A stretch of 64,000 nucleotides of DNA from Qipengyuania aquimaris (GTDB taxonomy: Bacteria > Pseudomonadota > Alphaproteobacteria > Sphingomonadales > Sphingomonadaceae): NCBI RefSeq assembly GCF_009827445.1, contig NZ_WTYI01000001.1, positions 1,936,381 to 2,000,380 on the forward strand, given 5' to 3'. Below are positions 1-7,630 of this stretch, one piece after another (positions within the stretch are counted from its first letter, which is position 1; the number at the start of each line of letters is the position of its first letter). The position numbers were made by a program, and so were the translations under genes. The notes beneath the pieces are model-generated. The model searched no databases. It saw only the letters and a program-made list of their open reading frames with translations, and was not told the DNA's origin.

Positions 1-113
1 GCGATGCCCTGCCCGGCGTACGCACCTGCGTCGCCTGCCAGTCGGCCCGCGATGCCACCACCCGCCAGTCCGGCATCAATCGCCGCGGCAGCAAGGACAG
101 CCAGTTGCGCTAG
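1..113 (+). CDS. TraR/DksA-type C4 zinc-finger protein, C-terminal end only
   Basis: Only the last 36 codons are in the window; the frame starts at base 3 and ends with TAG at 111-113. The residues read PGVRTCVACQSARD and finish in NRRGSKDSQLR. This tail, with the second CxxC pair of the four-cysteine zinc finger, is characteristic of the small YbiI-like branch of the TraR/DksA family, which is known or assumed to act on RNA polymerase in its secondary channel. The N-terminal half, including the first CxxC, lies to the left of the window. Family assignment is firm; the cellular role of this branch is poorly known. Confidence 0.8.
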   Translation, partial: DALPGVRTCVACQSARDATTRQSGINRRGSKDSQLR

Positions 114-139
114 GGCGTAATTCGGTTCACGGCCCCGGA

Positions 140-1000
140 ATGGCATCACCCTTCATCTGGCTCCAGCACATGCTGCCGCACCACGCTGTCTCCCGCATGG
201 CGGGCTATCTCGCCTCGAGCGAGGCGGGCGCGGTCAAGAACCTGCTCATTCGCCGTTTCATCGACGCATACGACGTCGACATGAGCGAAGCGGCGCGCGG
301 TATCGATGAATACCGCAGTTTCAACGACTTCTTCACCCGCGAACTGAGGCCGGGCGCCAGGCCGCTGGCCGATGCCGGCGAGTATGTCCTTTCCCCCGCC
401 GACGGCGCGATCAGCCAGATCGGCCGCATCGAAGATGGCAAGATTTTCCAGGCCAAGGGACGGCATTTCACCGCGAGCCAGCTGCTCGGCGGTGACGAGG
501 ATGCCGCAAGCCGGTTCGAAGGCGGCACTTTCGCCACCGTCTACCTCAGTCCGCGCGACTATCACCGCGTCCACATGCCGGCAGCAGGCCAGCTCACCAG
601 CGCCACTTATGTCCCCGGAGACCTGTTCTCGGTAAACCAGGTCACGGCAGAGAATGTCGACGGACTGTTCGCCCGCAACGAACGGCTCGCCTGCCTGTTC
701 GAGGGCTCCGACGGCTGCTTCGCCAGCGTCATGGTCGGCGCAATGATCGTTGCGGGGATCGAGACGGTTTGGTCGGGACTGGAAGAAACCCATTCGCCCA
801 AGCTGAAGCGGACCGACTTCTCCGGCGGCGCACATTCCTTTCAGGCAGGCGATGAAATGGGGCGCTTCATCCTTGGATCGACCGTCGTGCTGCTGTTTGA
901 GCCCGGCCGGGTCGAATGGCTCAACCGGTTCAAGGCGGGCGACAGCGTCCGGATGGGCGAAGCGCTTGGTCGGCGGCTTCAGCCGAAAGCCGGGGCGTAG
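140..1000 (+). CDS. psd: Phosphatidylserine decarboxylase proenzyme
   Basis: Makes phosphatidylethanolamine by decarboxylating phosphatidylserine at the inner membrane. The 286-residue protein carries the LGST autocleavage motif at residues 245-248, where the chain is cut between Gly and Ser and the Ser becomes the pyruvoyl cofactor. The upstream segment SPADGAISQIG and the YLSPRDYHRVHMP segment with the catalytic His are typical of the long psd type. The ATG at 140 lies 27 bases after the preceding stop and has only a weak ribosome-binding site. The 3-prime end overlaps the convergent GNAT gene by 22 bases. No pssA is adjacent in this window. Identification is confident. Confidence 0.95.
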   Translation: MASPFIWLQHMLPHHAVSRMAGYLASSEAGAVKNLLIRRFIDAYDVDMSEAARGIDEYRSFNDFFTRELRPGARPLADAGEYVLSPADGAISQIGRIEDGKIFQAKGRHFTASQLLGGDEDAASRFEGGTFATVYLSPRDYHRVHMPAAGQLTSATYVPGDLFSVNQVTAENVDGLFARNERLACLFEGSDGCFASVMVGAMIVAGIETVWSGLEETHSPKLKRTDFSGGAHSFQAGDEMGRFILGSTVVLLFEPGRVEWLNRFKAGDSVRMGEALGRRLQPKAGA

Positions 1001-1479
1001 CTCACGACACCTGTCGGCGCGTCTCCGGTAAGGACCAGCCGCTGGAAATATTCGGGCGGGGGTCCAGGATATTCAAGGCGCGGATCATGCTCGAAACCGA
1101 AGCGCGAATAATAGGCCGGATTGCCCAGTAGGATGATGCCCGCGGCCCCAATTGCCCGCATATCCGCAAGGGCTCGCTGCATCAGGCGCGAGCCGATCCC
1201 TTTGTGTTGCAAGGCAGGCAGGACGGAAATTGGCCCAAGGCCATACCAATTGCCGGCATTCCCATCGATGGTGACCGGCGATACCGCGACATGTCCGACG
1301 ATGCGTTCGGCATCCTCCGCCACCAGGGAAAGCGTCAGGTCGCCATCCTTTCGAAGCCGGTCGACGATTGCAACTTCGGAACCGTCGCTGTGCTTTTGAC
1401 CCCTGAAAGCGGCTTCGGTCACGACGGCGATAGCCGCGTGGTCCGATGGCCCTTCAGGTCTGATCGCCACTGCATTCAT
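979..1479 (-). CDS. GNAT family N-acetyltransferase (YhbS-like)
   Basis: A 166-residue protein of the Gcn5-related acetyltransferase fold. The acetyl-CoA pyrophosphate loop is visible as LQHKGIGSRLM (about residues 90-100), preceded by the beta-4 strand GLGPISVLP and followed by GNPAYYSRFGF, a segment usual in YhbS-like members. The substrate is not predictable. Its ATG overlaps the ribA stop in an ATGA tetranucleotide, so it is probably co-translated after ribA. The last 22 bases overlap the end of psd on the other strand. Confidence 0.85.
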   Translation of the reverse strand: MNAVAIRPEGPSDHAAIAVVTEAAFRGQKHSDGSEVAIVDRLRKDGDLTLSLVAEDAERIVGHVAVSPVTIDGNAGNWYGLGPISVLPALQHKGIGSRLMQRALADMRAIGAAGIILLGNPAYYSRFGFEHDPRLEYPGPPPEYFQRLVLTGDAPTGVVSYAPAFG

Positions 1480-2537
1480 GGCAGCAGGTGCCCCGCGCGG
1501 TCACGCTTTGTTGCAAGATAGCGGGCGTTGTGCGGATTGTCCGGCAGGGCGTGCGGCACACGCTCGTCGATTTTGACGCCATGCGCGCCAAGTGCGTCCA
1601 CCTTGGCCGGGTTATTCGTCATCAGGCGGATGCTGCGCACACCAAGCAGGTCGAGCATCCTTGCGGCAGTGGGAAAGTCACGCGCCTCGTCCGGCAGGCC
1701 CAGCCGCGTGTTTGCATCGACCGTGTCGAAGCCCTGGTCCTGCAGGCGATAGGCCCGCAGCTTGTTGATGAGGCCGATGCCGCGCCCTTCCTGCCGCATG
1801 TAGAGGAGGACGCCCCAGCCGCCTTCCTGCGCCTCACGCGCCATTGCGTGAAGAGCCGCGTCGAGTTGGGGCCCGCAATCGCATTTCAGGCTGCCGAGAA
1901 CGTCGCCGGTCAGGCACTCGGAGTGCAGGCGCACCAGCGGCGCCTTGTCCGACCGTTCCTTGCCGATGACCAGCGCCACGTGCTCGCGGGTATCGTCGGG
2001 ATGGCGGAAAGCAACGATCCGCGCATCGGGCGCTGCATCCACCGGCAGGGAGGCGCGTGATGCGATACGCATGGTGTCGGCTTGCGAAAAAGCGTCCAGG
2101 TCCGACGCTTCGAGATGCACGGCCTCTCCGGCACCATCCGGAGCGACGAGAAAAGCGGGCAATATCCCGGCGATCCGCGCCAGTTCGAGCGCCGCGGCGG
2201 CCTGTTCTTCCCATTCCAGCGCCAGCGCCTTGAACGGCCCTTTCATGGGCTTGGTCAGATCCAGCGCGGGATCGGCAATTGCCAACGCGGCGGACAGGTC
2301 GAACGTCTCGGCCCCGCGCAGCAGGACGGGCTGGCGCGGTGCAGCCGCTTCGCGCTGGTTCGCCAGTTTCAATGTGACCGCGCGGGTTGCCGAAATCAGC
2401 ATTTCGCCGGCCGTCACTTCGCCGAATGCCGTCTCGACCGGCTGCAGCAGCGGTGCACCGGCGATCGCCAGCGGCCAGCCATGCCTCAGCGCATCGACGG
2501 CCTGCGCCGCCCGGCGGGAAGGCGACGGCTCGCTCAG
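1476..2537 (-). CDS. ribA: GTP cyclohydrolase II, probable CTG start
   Basis: First committed step of riboflavin synthesis, opening GTP to the diaminopyrimidine phosphate. The zinc site is CLTGDVLGSLKCDC (C-x10-C-x-C), followed by YMRQEGRGIGL and RLMTNNPAKV. An extra N-terminal stretch of about 150 residues, usual in sphingomonads, precedes the catalytic part. The frame has no ATG, GTG or TTG near the expected N-terminus. A CTG at 2537-2535 overlaps the xth TGA (CTGA) and has GGAG eight bases upstream, so I place the start there, giving 353 residues. The open frame continues upstream to 2846 but only as out-of-frame xth sequence. The next usable ATG would remove about 45 conserved residues. 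Confidence 0.85.
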   Translation of the reverse strand: MSEPSPSRRAAQAVDALRHGWPLAIAGAPLLQPVETAFGEVTAGEMLISATRAVTLKLANQREAAAPRQPVLLRGAETFDLSAALAIADPALDLTKPMKGPFKALALEWEEQAAAALELARIAGILPAFLVAPDGAGEAVHLEASDLDAFSQADTMRIASRASLPVDAAPDARIVAFRHPDDTREHVALVIGKERSDKAPLVRLHSECLTGDVLGSLKCDCGPQLDAALHAMAREAQEGGWGVLLYMRQEGRGIGLINKLRAYRLQDQGFDTVDANTRLGLPDEARDFPTAARMLDLLGVRSIRLMTNNPAKVDALGAHGVKIDERVPHALPDNPHNARYLATKRDRAGHLLP

Positions 2538-3331
2538 AGAGAAAACTCCGTGACCAGCGGCACGTGGTCGGAGGGCTTTTCCCAGTCGCGCGCATATTCG
2601 TGGACCGAATGGCCGGTTGCCTGTTTCGCAAGTTCGGGACTGGCCCACATGTGATCGAGCCTGCGACCGCGGTCGTTGGCCTTCCAGTCCTTCGCGCGGT
2701 AGCTCCACCAGCTGTAATAGCGTTCGGGCGCAGGGATGTGTTCGCGCCCGATATCGGCCCAGCCATGAGCGTCCATGAAACGTTGCAGCGCGTCGACCTC
2801 GACCGGCGTATGGCTGACGACCTTGAGCAATTGCTTGTGGTTCCACACATCGCTTTCGAGCGGCGCGATGTTGAAATCGCCCACGATCAGCGTCGGCCGG
2901 TCGATTTTGTCTGCCCAGCGCGTCATGCGTTCGAGAAAATCGAGCTTCTGGCCGAATTTGTGGTTCTTTTCGCGGTCGGGTTCGTCACCGCCTGCCGGGA
3001 CGTAGACGTTCTCGACGATAATGCCCTGGTGTGCCGGATCGGTCAGTTCCACGCCGACATGGCGCGCTTCGCCATTGTCCTGCCAGTCGTGCTTCGAAAA
3101 ATCGCGGAACGGGACTTTCCCGACCGTCGCCACGCCGTGATAGCCCTTCTGGCCGTGGATCGCGAAATGTTCGTAACCGAGTTCGCGGAAGGCCTCGAAA
3201 GGGAACTGGTGCTCCTGGCACTTGATCTCCTGCAGACACAGGACATCGGGCCCCTGCTCTTCGAGGAAGCGGGCGACTATCGGCATACGCAGGCGAACGG
3301 AATTGATATTCCAGGATGCAACAGAAACCAT
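2534..3331 (-). CDS. xth: Exodeoxyribonuclease III / AP endonuclease
   Basis: Base-excision repair nuclease of the exonuclease-endonuclease-phosphatase superfamily, 265 residues. Visible catalytic segments: SWNINSVRLR at the N-terminus, CLQEIKCQ with the metal-binding Glu, VYVPAGG, IVGDFNIAP with the Asp-x-Asn pair, and RLDHMW plus PSDHVPL with the terminal Asp-His. The ATG giving MVSVASWNIN matches the family start; an in-frame ATG 18 codons upstream gives a non-homologous extension. It is the upstream partner of ribA, coupled by a CTGA overlap. A terminator and candidate small RNA lie between it and the LolA-like gene, so xth probably has its own promoter in 3332-3385. Confidence 0.95.
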   Translation of the reverse strand: MVSVASWNINSVRLRMPIVARFLEEQGPDVLCLQEIKCQEHQFPFEAFRELGYEHFAIHGQKGYHGVATVGKVPFRDFSKHDWQDNGEARHVGVELTDPAHQGIIVENVYVPAGGDEPDREKNHKFGQKLDFLERMTRWADKIDRPTLIVGDFNIAPLESDVWNHKQLLKVVSHTPVEVDALQRFMDAHGWADIGREHIPAPERYYSWWSYRAKDWKANDRGRRLDHMWASPELAKQATGHSVHEYARDWEKPSDHVPLVTEFSL

Positions 3332-3380
3332 GGCCGCCGAGATAGGGCGGCGAGGCGCGGCGGTCCACCCTGCCGCGCAC

Positions 3381-3503
3381 AACAAAAAACCCTCGAGCCG
3401 GGGGCAAATGGCTCGAGGGTTCCTTGTGAGCGTTCGTCACGCTTGGAACGAAGCGGTTTGAGGGGTGGCAATCAACAGGGGGGAAATTGCCGTCCGCCGC
3501 TTC
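3381..3503 (-). ncRNA. Candidate structured small RNA, about 120 nt
   Basis: No convincing ORF lies in this gap. On the minus strand a TATAAG box (3509-3514) is followed by three hairpins: an outer 9-bp stem pairing 3497-3505 with 3448-3456 and enclosing a second stem (3486-3491 with 3467-3472) whose loop contains TTCCCCCC; a short stem 3439-3443 with 3429-3433; and a perfect 12-bp stem ending in a T6 tract. The terminator loop reads ATTTGCCCCC. C-rich loops of this kind are typical of alphaproteobacterial trans-acting sRNAs that pair with Shine-Dalgarno sequences. The structure is seen in the sequence; the transcript and function are inferred. It could also be a long xth leader with an attenuator. 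Confidence 0.5.
3382..3421 (-). terminator. Intrinsic terminator
   Basis: Perfect 12-bp stem, AACCCTCGAGCC at 3388-3399 with its complement at 3410-3421, ten-base loop, followed on the minus strand by TTTTTTG. This is the strongest intrinsic terminator in the window. It ends the candidate small RNA and would also stop readthrough from the LolA-like gene into xth. Confidence 0.8.
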
Positions 3504-3508
3504 GTAGA

Positions 3509-3552
3509 CTTATAAATAGGACCTATCGTCTTGCTGCTCAATGAACATTGAG
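3509..3552 (-). promoter_or_regulatory. Promoter and dyad operator of the candidate sRNA
   Basis: The minus strand has TATAAG at 3514-3509 inside an A+T-rich patch that stands out in this GC-rich DNA. No good -35 hexamer is present at 16-18 bp. Instead a perfect 7-2-7 inverted repeat, CTCAATGttCATTGAG, occupies 3537-3552, centred about 41.5 bp before the likely start near 3503. A dyad at -41.5 with a poor -35 is the usual arrangement for a class II activator. The regulator is not identifiable. Confidence 0.45.
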
Positions 3553-3595
3553 TCGCCAAAAGTCGTATAAGACGAACGGTTCGTCGCCGGTCCGT

Positions 3596-4258
3596 TTATC
3601 CCGGACGACGGGACGTTCTGCGCGGGTCCTTGAAAGTGAATGCGCTGTCGGCAACCGACACGCCATAACGGTGATTGCGCAGGCGCACGGTGGTGCGGTG
3701 ATTCTGTGCATCGAGCGCAACCCAGTGAGTGAGGCGCAGGCCCCCGGGGGCGCTGCCATCACGCGCGAAGATGAGGGTGATGGCGCCGAATTCGGGCCGC
3801 TTGGGATCCCGCACTTCGATGCTGACAACATCGCTGTGTCCGGTCGGGACCAGCTTGCCGTACCGCTTCACGTCGCGGCTCGGGTCGAGCAGCGCGCCGA
3901 GAGGCGAATTCTTGATCGGCCAACGCTGGACCTGGTTCACCTCGTAATCGACCATATACATCGATTTGCCGTTCGAAACGACGAGCAGGGGCACGCCCTT
4001 TTCGTATTCGAAACGAATCTTGCCGGGGCGCTTCAGCGTCATGACGCCGGAGACGGACTGGCCATTGCGGTCGGTCTGTACGAAGTCGGCCTTCATCGTG
4101 GCGATGCCGCGCAGGGCGTCGACCGCGCGGTCGAGATCGCCTGCTGCAGCCTCTACCGGGGCGGGGGCTGCCAGAAAGCTTGCCGGAATCGCAGTGGCCA
4201 CCGCGAATGCGATGGCCGAGGCGAAGGGTCGATTCTTGAAAAGGGTCAAGGTGTTCAT
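3596..4258 (-). CDS. LolA-like outer-membrane lipoprotein carrier
   Basis: A 220-residue secreted protein of the LolA/LolB-like fold, which ferries lipoproteins through the periplasm. The N-terminus has a hydrophobic signal segment ending near APVEAAAGD. The mature part starts with an amphipathic helix and continues with GIATMKADFVQTD, LKRPGKIRFEYEKG and VVSNGKSMYMVDYE, all typical of LolA. I start at the ATG at 4258; an upstream in-frame codon would put 12 polar residues before the signal. The lolCDE transporter is not in this window. Its 3-prime end is followed by the sRNA locus. Confidence 0.88.
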   Translation of the reverse strand: MNTLTLFKNRPFASAIAFAVATAIPASFLAAPAPVEAAAGDLDRAVDALRGIATMKADFVQTDRNGQSVSGVMTLKRPGKIRFEYEKGVPLLVVSNGKSMYMVDYEVNQVQRWPIKNSPLGALLDPSRDVKRYGKLVPTGHSDVVSIEVRDPKRPEFGAITLIFARDGSAPGGLRLTHWVALDAQNHRTTVRLRNHRYGVSVADSAFTFKDPRRTSRRPG

Positions 4259-4335
4259 GCTCCACGATTTAGCGTCGGAGCATTGAACTGTCACTGAACT
4301 GCGTGCGTTCCCGCCGTTCAGCTTGCCGGATCAAA

Positions 4336-4503
4336 TTACTTGATCTTGGCTTCCTTGAACTCGACGTGCTTGCGCACGACCGGATCGTACTTCTTGAAGA
4401 CGAACTTCTCGGTGTGATTCCGGGGGTTCTTCTTGGTCACGTAGTAGAAGCCCGTGTCGGCAGTCGAGACGAGCTTGATCTTGACGGTTGCGGGCTTCGC
4501 CAT
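4336..4503 (-). CDS. rpmG: 50S ribosomal protein L33
   Basis: A 55-residue basic protein reading [19 protein letters not shown] and then [20 protein letters not shown], the unmistakable L33 sequence. This is the type without the CxxC zinc pairs. It has its own short intergenic region, with a terminator for the upstream operon on the same strand at 4557-4588, so it is probably transcribed on its own. Confidence 0.97.
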   Translation of the reverse strand: MAKPATVKIKLVSTADTGFYYVTKKNPRNHTEKFVFKKYDPVVRKHVEFKEAKIK

Positions 4504-4556
4504 GGCGTGTTCCTAAAGATCTCGTTGCAAGGGCCGTCCCGTGGGGGAAACCGGCC

Positions 4557-4588
4557 GAAAAAATAAGGGCGGCGCAGGTCGCACCGCC
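4557..4588 (-). terminator. Intrinsic terminator after arfB
   Basis: On the minus strand, 4588-4581 pairs with 4575-4568 (8 bp, one G-U), loop of five, followed by CTTATTTTTT. It closes the pabB-rluA-arfB operon. A TTGACT box at 4628-4623 lies just upstream, so an rpmG promoter may start close to it. Confidence 0.65.
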
Positions 4589-4646
4589 GTCCGGCGCGCC
4601 CTTTGTGTGATTCCCGGTGAAAAGTCAAGCATTGGCGCGCGCCGCG

Positions 4647-5051
4647 TCAAAGCTGGACCTTGCCCCGATTGGCCTTCACCTCGCCGCGCGCCTTCTTGGC
4701 CTTGAGGCGTTTCACCTTGCCGACCCGGTTCACGCGGCTCTTCTTGCGCTTCTTGGGCGGGGTCAGCGCTTCCGTCAGGATCGCCGCAAGCCGGGCGCGA
4801 GCCGCTTCGCGATTGCGTTCCTGCGTGCGATGCTCGTTCGCGGTGAGGACGATTTCGCCGTCCTGCGTCAGCTTGCTGCCCGCGACATCCTTCAGGCGGT
4901 TGAATGCATCGGGCGGCATGCCGAGCTGGAAGACATCGACCCGCAGCTGCACCGCGGTCGCCACCTTGTTGACGTTCTGCCCGCCGGGCCCGGAAGAGGC
5001 GATGAACTTCTCCTCGGCAATTTCATTCGCCTTGTCGACGATGCGGCCCAT
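4647..5051 (-). CDS. arfB: Alternative ribosome-rescue factor, GGQ peptidyl-tRNA hydrolase
   Basis: A 134-residue ArfB/YaeJ-type protein that releases nascent chains from ribosomes stalled without a stop codon. The catalytic GGQ lies in SSGPGGQNVNK (about residues 19-29). The C-terminal tail is strongly basic (KKRKKSRVNRVGKVKRLKAK), as required to enter the empty mRNA channel. Its ATG overlaps the stop of the upstream pseudouridine synthase (TAATG), which fixes the start. Identification is confident. Confidence 0.93.
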   Translation of the reverse strand: MGRIVDKANEIAEEKFIASSGPGGQNVNKVATAVQLRVDVFQLGMPPDAFNRLKDVAGSKLTQDGEIVLTANEHRTQERNREAARARLAAILTEALTPPKKRKKSRVNRVGKVKRLKAKKARGEVKANRGKVQL

Positions 5052-5713
5052 TATTTCGCGTCGTCGGCAAAACCGAGGGCTGCGAAATCTCGCGGCATCG
5101 GCGCGCTCGCTTCGATGGTCGGTTTCCTTTCGCGTGGCACGACCAGCCCTGCCGCGTGCAGCATCGTGCGCGGCGCGCCCTTGCCCGACCCGTAAACCGG
5201 ATCGCCGAGCAGCGGCATGCCGAGCCCAGCCTCGCAATGGATGCGTATCTGGTGCGTGCGCCCGGTTTCAGGCCGGAACTCGACCAGCGCATGGCCGCCG
5301 CTTTCGCCAATGACCTCCCAGTGCGTGACGGACGGCTTGCCCTTCTTCGCCGCAATCATCCGCCAGCCTTTTTCCGCGCTGCTGATCTTGGAGAGCGACA
5401 GCTCGACCGTGCCCTCGGTTTCCGACGGGACACCCGTCAGGATGCCAAGATAGCGCTTCTCGACCGCGCGGTCTTCAAAGGCCTTGGAAAAGCGTTTGAG
5501 CGACTTGGGATTGCGGGCCAGGAGCAGGCAGCCGCTGGTGTCGGTGTCGAGCCGGTGGACGGGCGAGGGATCACGCTGGAAGCCCAGGCGCAGCTGCTCG
5601 AAGTGATCCTCCAGGCACCGCCCGCCCTTTTTCGGCCGGTCGACCGGCAGGCCGGCGGGCTTGTTGATGACGAGCGCTTCGCCGTCTTCGAACAGGATCG
5701 GGATATCGGTCAT
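5051..5713 (-). CDS. RluA-family RNA pseudouridine synthase
   Basis: A 220-residue synthase isomerising uridine in RNA. The catalytic Asp sits in HRLDTDTSGCLLLAR, the family signature; INKPAGLPV and FRPETGRTHQIRIH are the other conserved blocks. There is no S4 domain, so it resembles the short RluA/RluC-like or TruC forms, and target position cannot be assigned. It abuts the pabB stop with no gap and overlaps arfB by one base, so the three genes form one translation-related operon. Confidence 0.9.
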   Translation of the reverse strand: MTDIPILFEDGEALVINKPAGLPVDRPKKGGRCLEDHFEQLRLGFQRDPSPVHRLDTDTSGCLLLARNPKSLKRFSKAFEDRAVEKRYLGILTGVPSETEGTVELSLSKISSAEKGWRMIAAKKGKPSVTHWEVIGESGGHALVEFRPETGRTHQIRIHCEAGLGMPLLGDPVYGSGKGAPRTMLHAAGLVVPRERKPTIEASAPMPRDFAALGFADDAK

Positions 5714-7522
5714 TCAGTCCTTCAGTTCCGCTCGCACCATCTGGCGCAGCGCATTGCCGAGGAAGAAACCGTCCTCGAGATCGGAAATCGTAAGCTCCGC
5801 TTCCTTCGCCCTCCCCTCTGCGAGCAGGCTCTGGCGCAACACGCCGGGAAGGAGGCCAAGGTTGGCAGGCGGCGTCAGGAGGACACCGTCACGCTCGACG
5901 AAGATATTGGTGACGCAGCCTTCGGTGACAAGGCCGTCCTCGCGCACCAGCAGGCATTCCTGCGCGCCATGGTGCCGGGCTACTGCTTGTGCGTCCTCGT
6001 AGAAACTGCGGTCGGTGGTCTTGTTACGAAGCCGCCAGTCGCCCGGATCGACCGGCAAGGGCATGACGATGCACTTCGCCGGTTCTGGCCACGGCGCGGG
6101 CATATCCTGCACTTCGAGAGCGAGAGCTCCCGAGCGCGATGCCAGGAGGCGGATCCGGCTGGGTTTCTCGACCACGAAGCACAGCGCGTGCAACTGGTTG
6201 CGCGCCTCGTGCCGGTCGAAGGAGAAGCCCAGCTCGCCCGCACTTTCCTTCATGCGCAGGAGATGTTCCTCGAGGTATGCGATCCCCTCTTCGGGCGAAA
6301 AACGCATCGTCTCGATGAGGTCGAACTGCGCCGCGCGGTGATCGGGCGAGGATGCCCGGGCGAACGCGCCCTTGAGGATCGCCTCGCGCCATTCGGTACG
6401 CGCCTCGCTGTCGGCCACGATCGCGCCGCCGACGCCCAGCACGGCCTTCCCGCGTCCGTTCTCTATCTCGGTCAGGCGTAACGTGCGGATGGCCACATTG
6501 AACGCGGCATCACCATCCGCACCGATCCGTCCGATGGCCCCGCAATAGGGCCCGCGGGGATCGCGCTCTACCTCGTCGATCAATTCCATAGCGCGGATTT
6601 TCGGCGCGCCGGTGATCGACCCGCACGGGAAAAGCGCCTTCACGAGGTCGATCGCTCCCGCATCCGGCTTGAGCCGCGCGCGAACCACACTCACCATCTG
6701 GTGGACCGTCGGATAGCTTTCGATCGCGAAGGGTTCGTCGACCCGCACGCTTCCCGCCTCGGCGACCCGGCTCAGATCGTTGCGCATCAGGTCGACGATC
6801 ATCAGGTTTTCGGCCTTGTCCTTGACCGAATGTGCCAGTTCTTCGGCCAGCGCCGCATCCTGCTGCGGGTCCGCCGCGCGAGGGCGCGTGCCCTTCATTG
6901 GCTTGGCCTTGGCTTCCCGATCCTTGAGCGACACGAAAAGCTCGGGGCTGAGGCTGAGCAGCCAGTGCGAGCCGTCGAAGATGACCCCGCCGTAACCGGC
7001 TTGGGCGGCAGGCCTCAGGGCAGAGTACAGGCCCAGCGGATCGCCGGTGAAATTTCCAGCCAGCTGGAATGTGAGGTTGGCCTGGTAGATGTCGCCTGCG
7101 CTGATCGCTTCCTGTAGTCGATCGAACGCCTCGGCGTATCCGCCTGGCGAAACTTGCGGCTCAAGCGGTCCGACGCTTCCGTTTCCGGAAGAGCGTTCGT
7201 GGAGCCATGCTGGTACGTCCTCGGCCGCGATCCGCGACGGCGCATCGAACAGCCCCAGCCAGACCAGCGGACCGGAAGCGCCCGCCCTTGATGCCGCACG
7301 ATGTTCAAGCCTGCTTTCGAGCGCAAGCCCCGCCTCGTAGGCGATGAAGCCTGCCAGTTCGCCGCCCTCGCGCCGCGCCTGTTCCGCCGCATCGAGAGTA
7401 GCCGAGACATCTTCGGGCCGCGAGGCGACGAAGACCGCGCGCGGCCGTTCGAACAGCAACGCGTCCGCCGCACCATCGCTGCGTGCATCGTCGAGTAGAA
7501 CGAAAGGGTCGCGCCGCGCCAT
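5714..7522 (-). CDS. pabB: Aminodeoxychorismate synthase component I fused to aminodeoxychorismate lyase
   Basis: A 602-residue fusion for p-aminobenzoate synthesis in the folate pathway. Residues to about 350 are the chorismate-binding domain, with KPMKGTRPR, DLMRNDLSRVA, PCGSITGAPKIRAMELI and GPYCGAIG. The C-terminal part from about 390 is a class IV PLP lyase: FDLIETMRFSP, the PLP Lys in RNKTTDRSFYEDA, and LVTEGCVTNIFV. One chain can therefore take chorismate to PABA when supplied with ammonia from a PabA, which is not in the window. The ATG at 7520-7522 is divergent from the HerA-like gene. Confidence 0.93.
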   Translation of the reverse strand: MARRDPFVLLDDARSDGAADALLFERPRAVFVASRPEDVSATLDAAEQARREGGELAGFIAYEAGLALESRLEHRAASRAGASGPLVWLGLFDAPSRIAAEDVPAWLHERSSGNGSVGPLEPQVSPGGYAEAFDRLQEAISAGDIYQANLTFQLAGNFTGDPLGLYSALRPAAQAGYGGVIFDGSHWLLSLSPELFVSLKDREAKAKPMKGTRPRAADPQQDAALAEELAHSVKDKAENLMIVDLMRNDLSRVAEAGSVRVDEPFAIESYPTVHQMVSVVRARLKPDAGAIDLVKALFPCGSITGAPKIRAMELIDEVERDPRGPYCGAIGRIGADGDAAFNVAIRTLRLTEIENGRGKAVLGVGGAIVADSEARTEWREAILKGAFARASSPDHRAAQFDLIETMRFSPEEGIAYLEEHLLRMKESAGELGFSFDRHEARNQLHALCFVVEKPSRIRLLASRSGALALEVQDMPAPWPEPAKCIVMPLPVDPGDWRLRNKTTDRSFYEDAQAVARHHGAQECLLVREDGLVTEGCVTNIFVERDGVLLTPPANLGLLPGVLRQSLLAEGRAKEAELTISDLEDGFFLGNALRQMVRAELKD

Positions 7523-7630
7523 ATGCCCTGCCTTTACCGCAGCGGCAGGCTATGTCGAGGGATAGCTTGACCCTGCCGCCTCCACTGCGCCAAACCGCCT
7601 GCAACACATAGCAAGAGGGACACGGGCCGG

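Noticed and set aside
4600-4628. TTGACT -35-like box upstream of rpmG
   Set aside because: No acceptable -10 at 16-18 bp, and the intrinsic terminator lies between it and rpmG.
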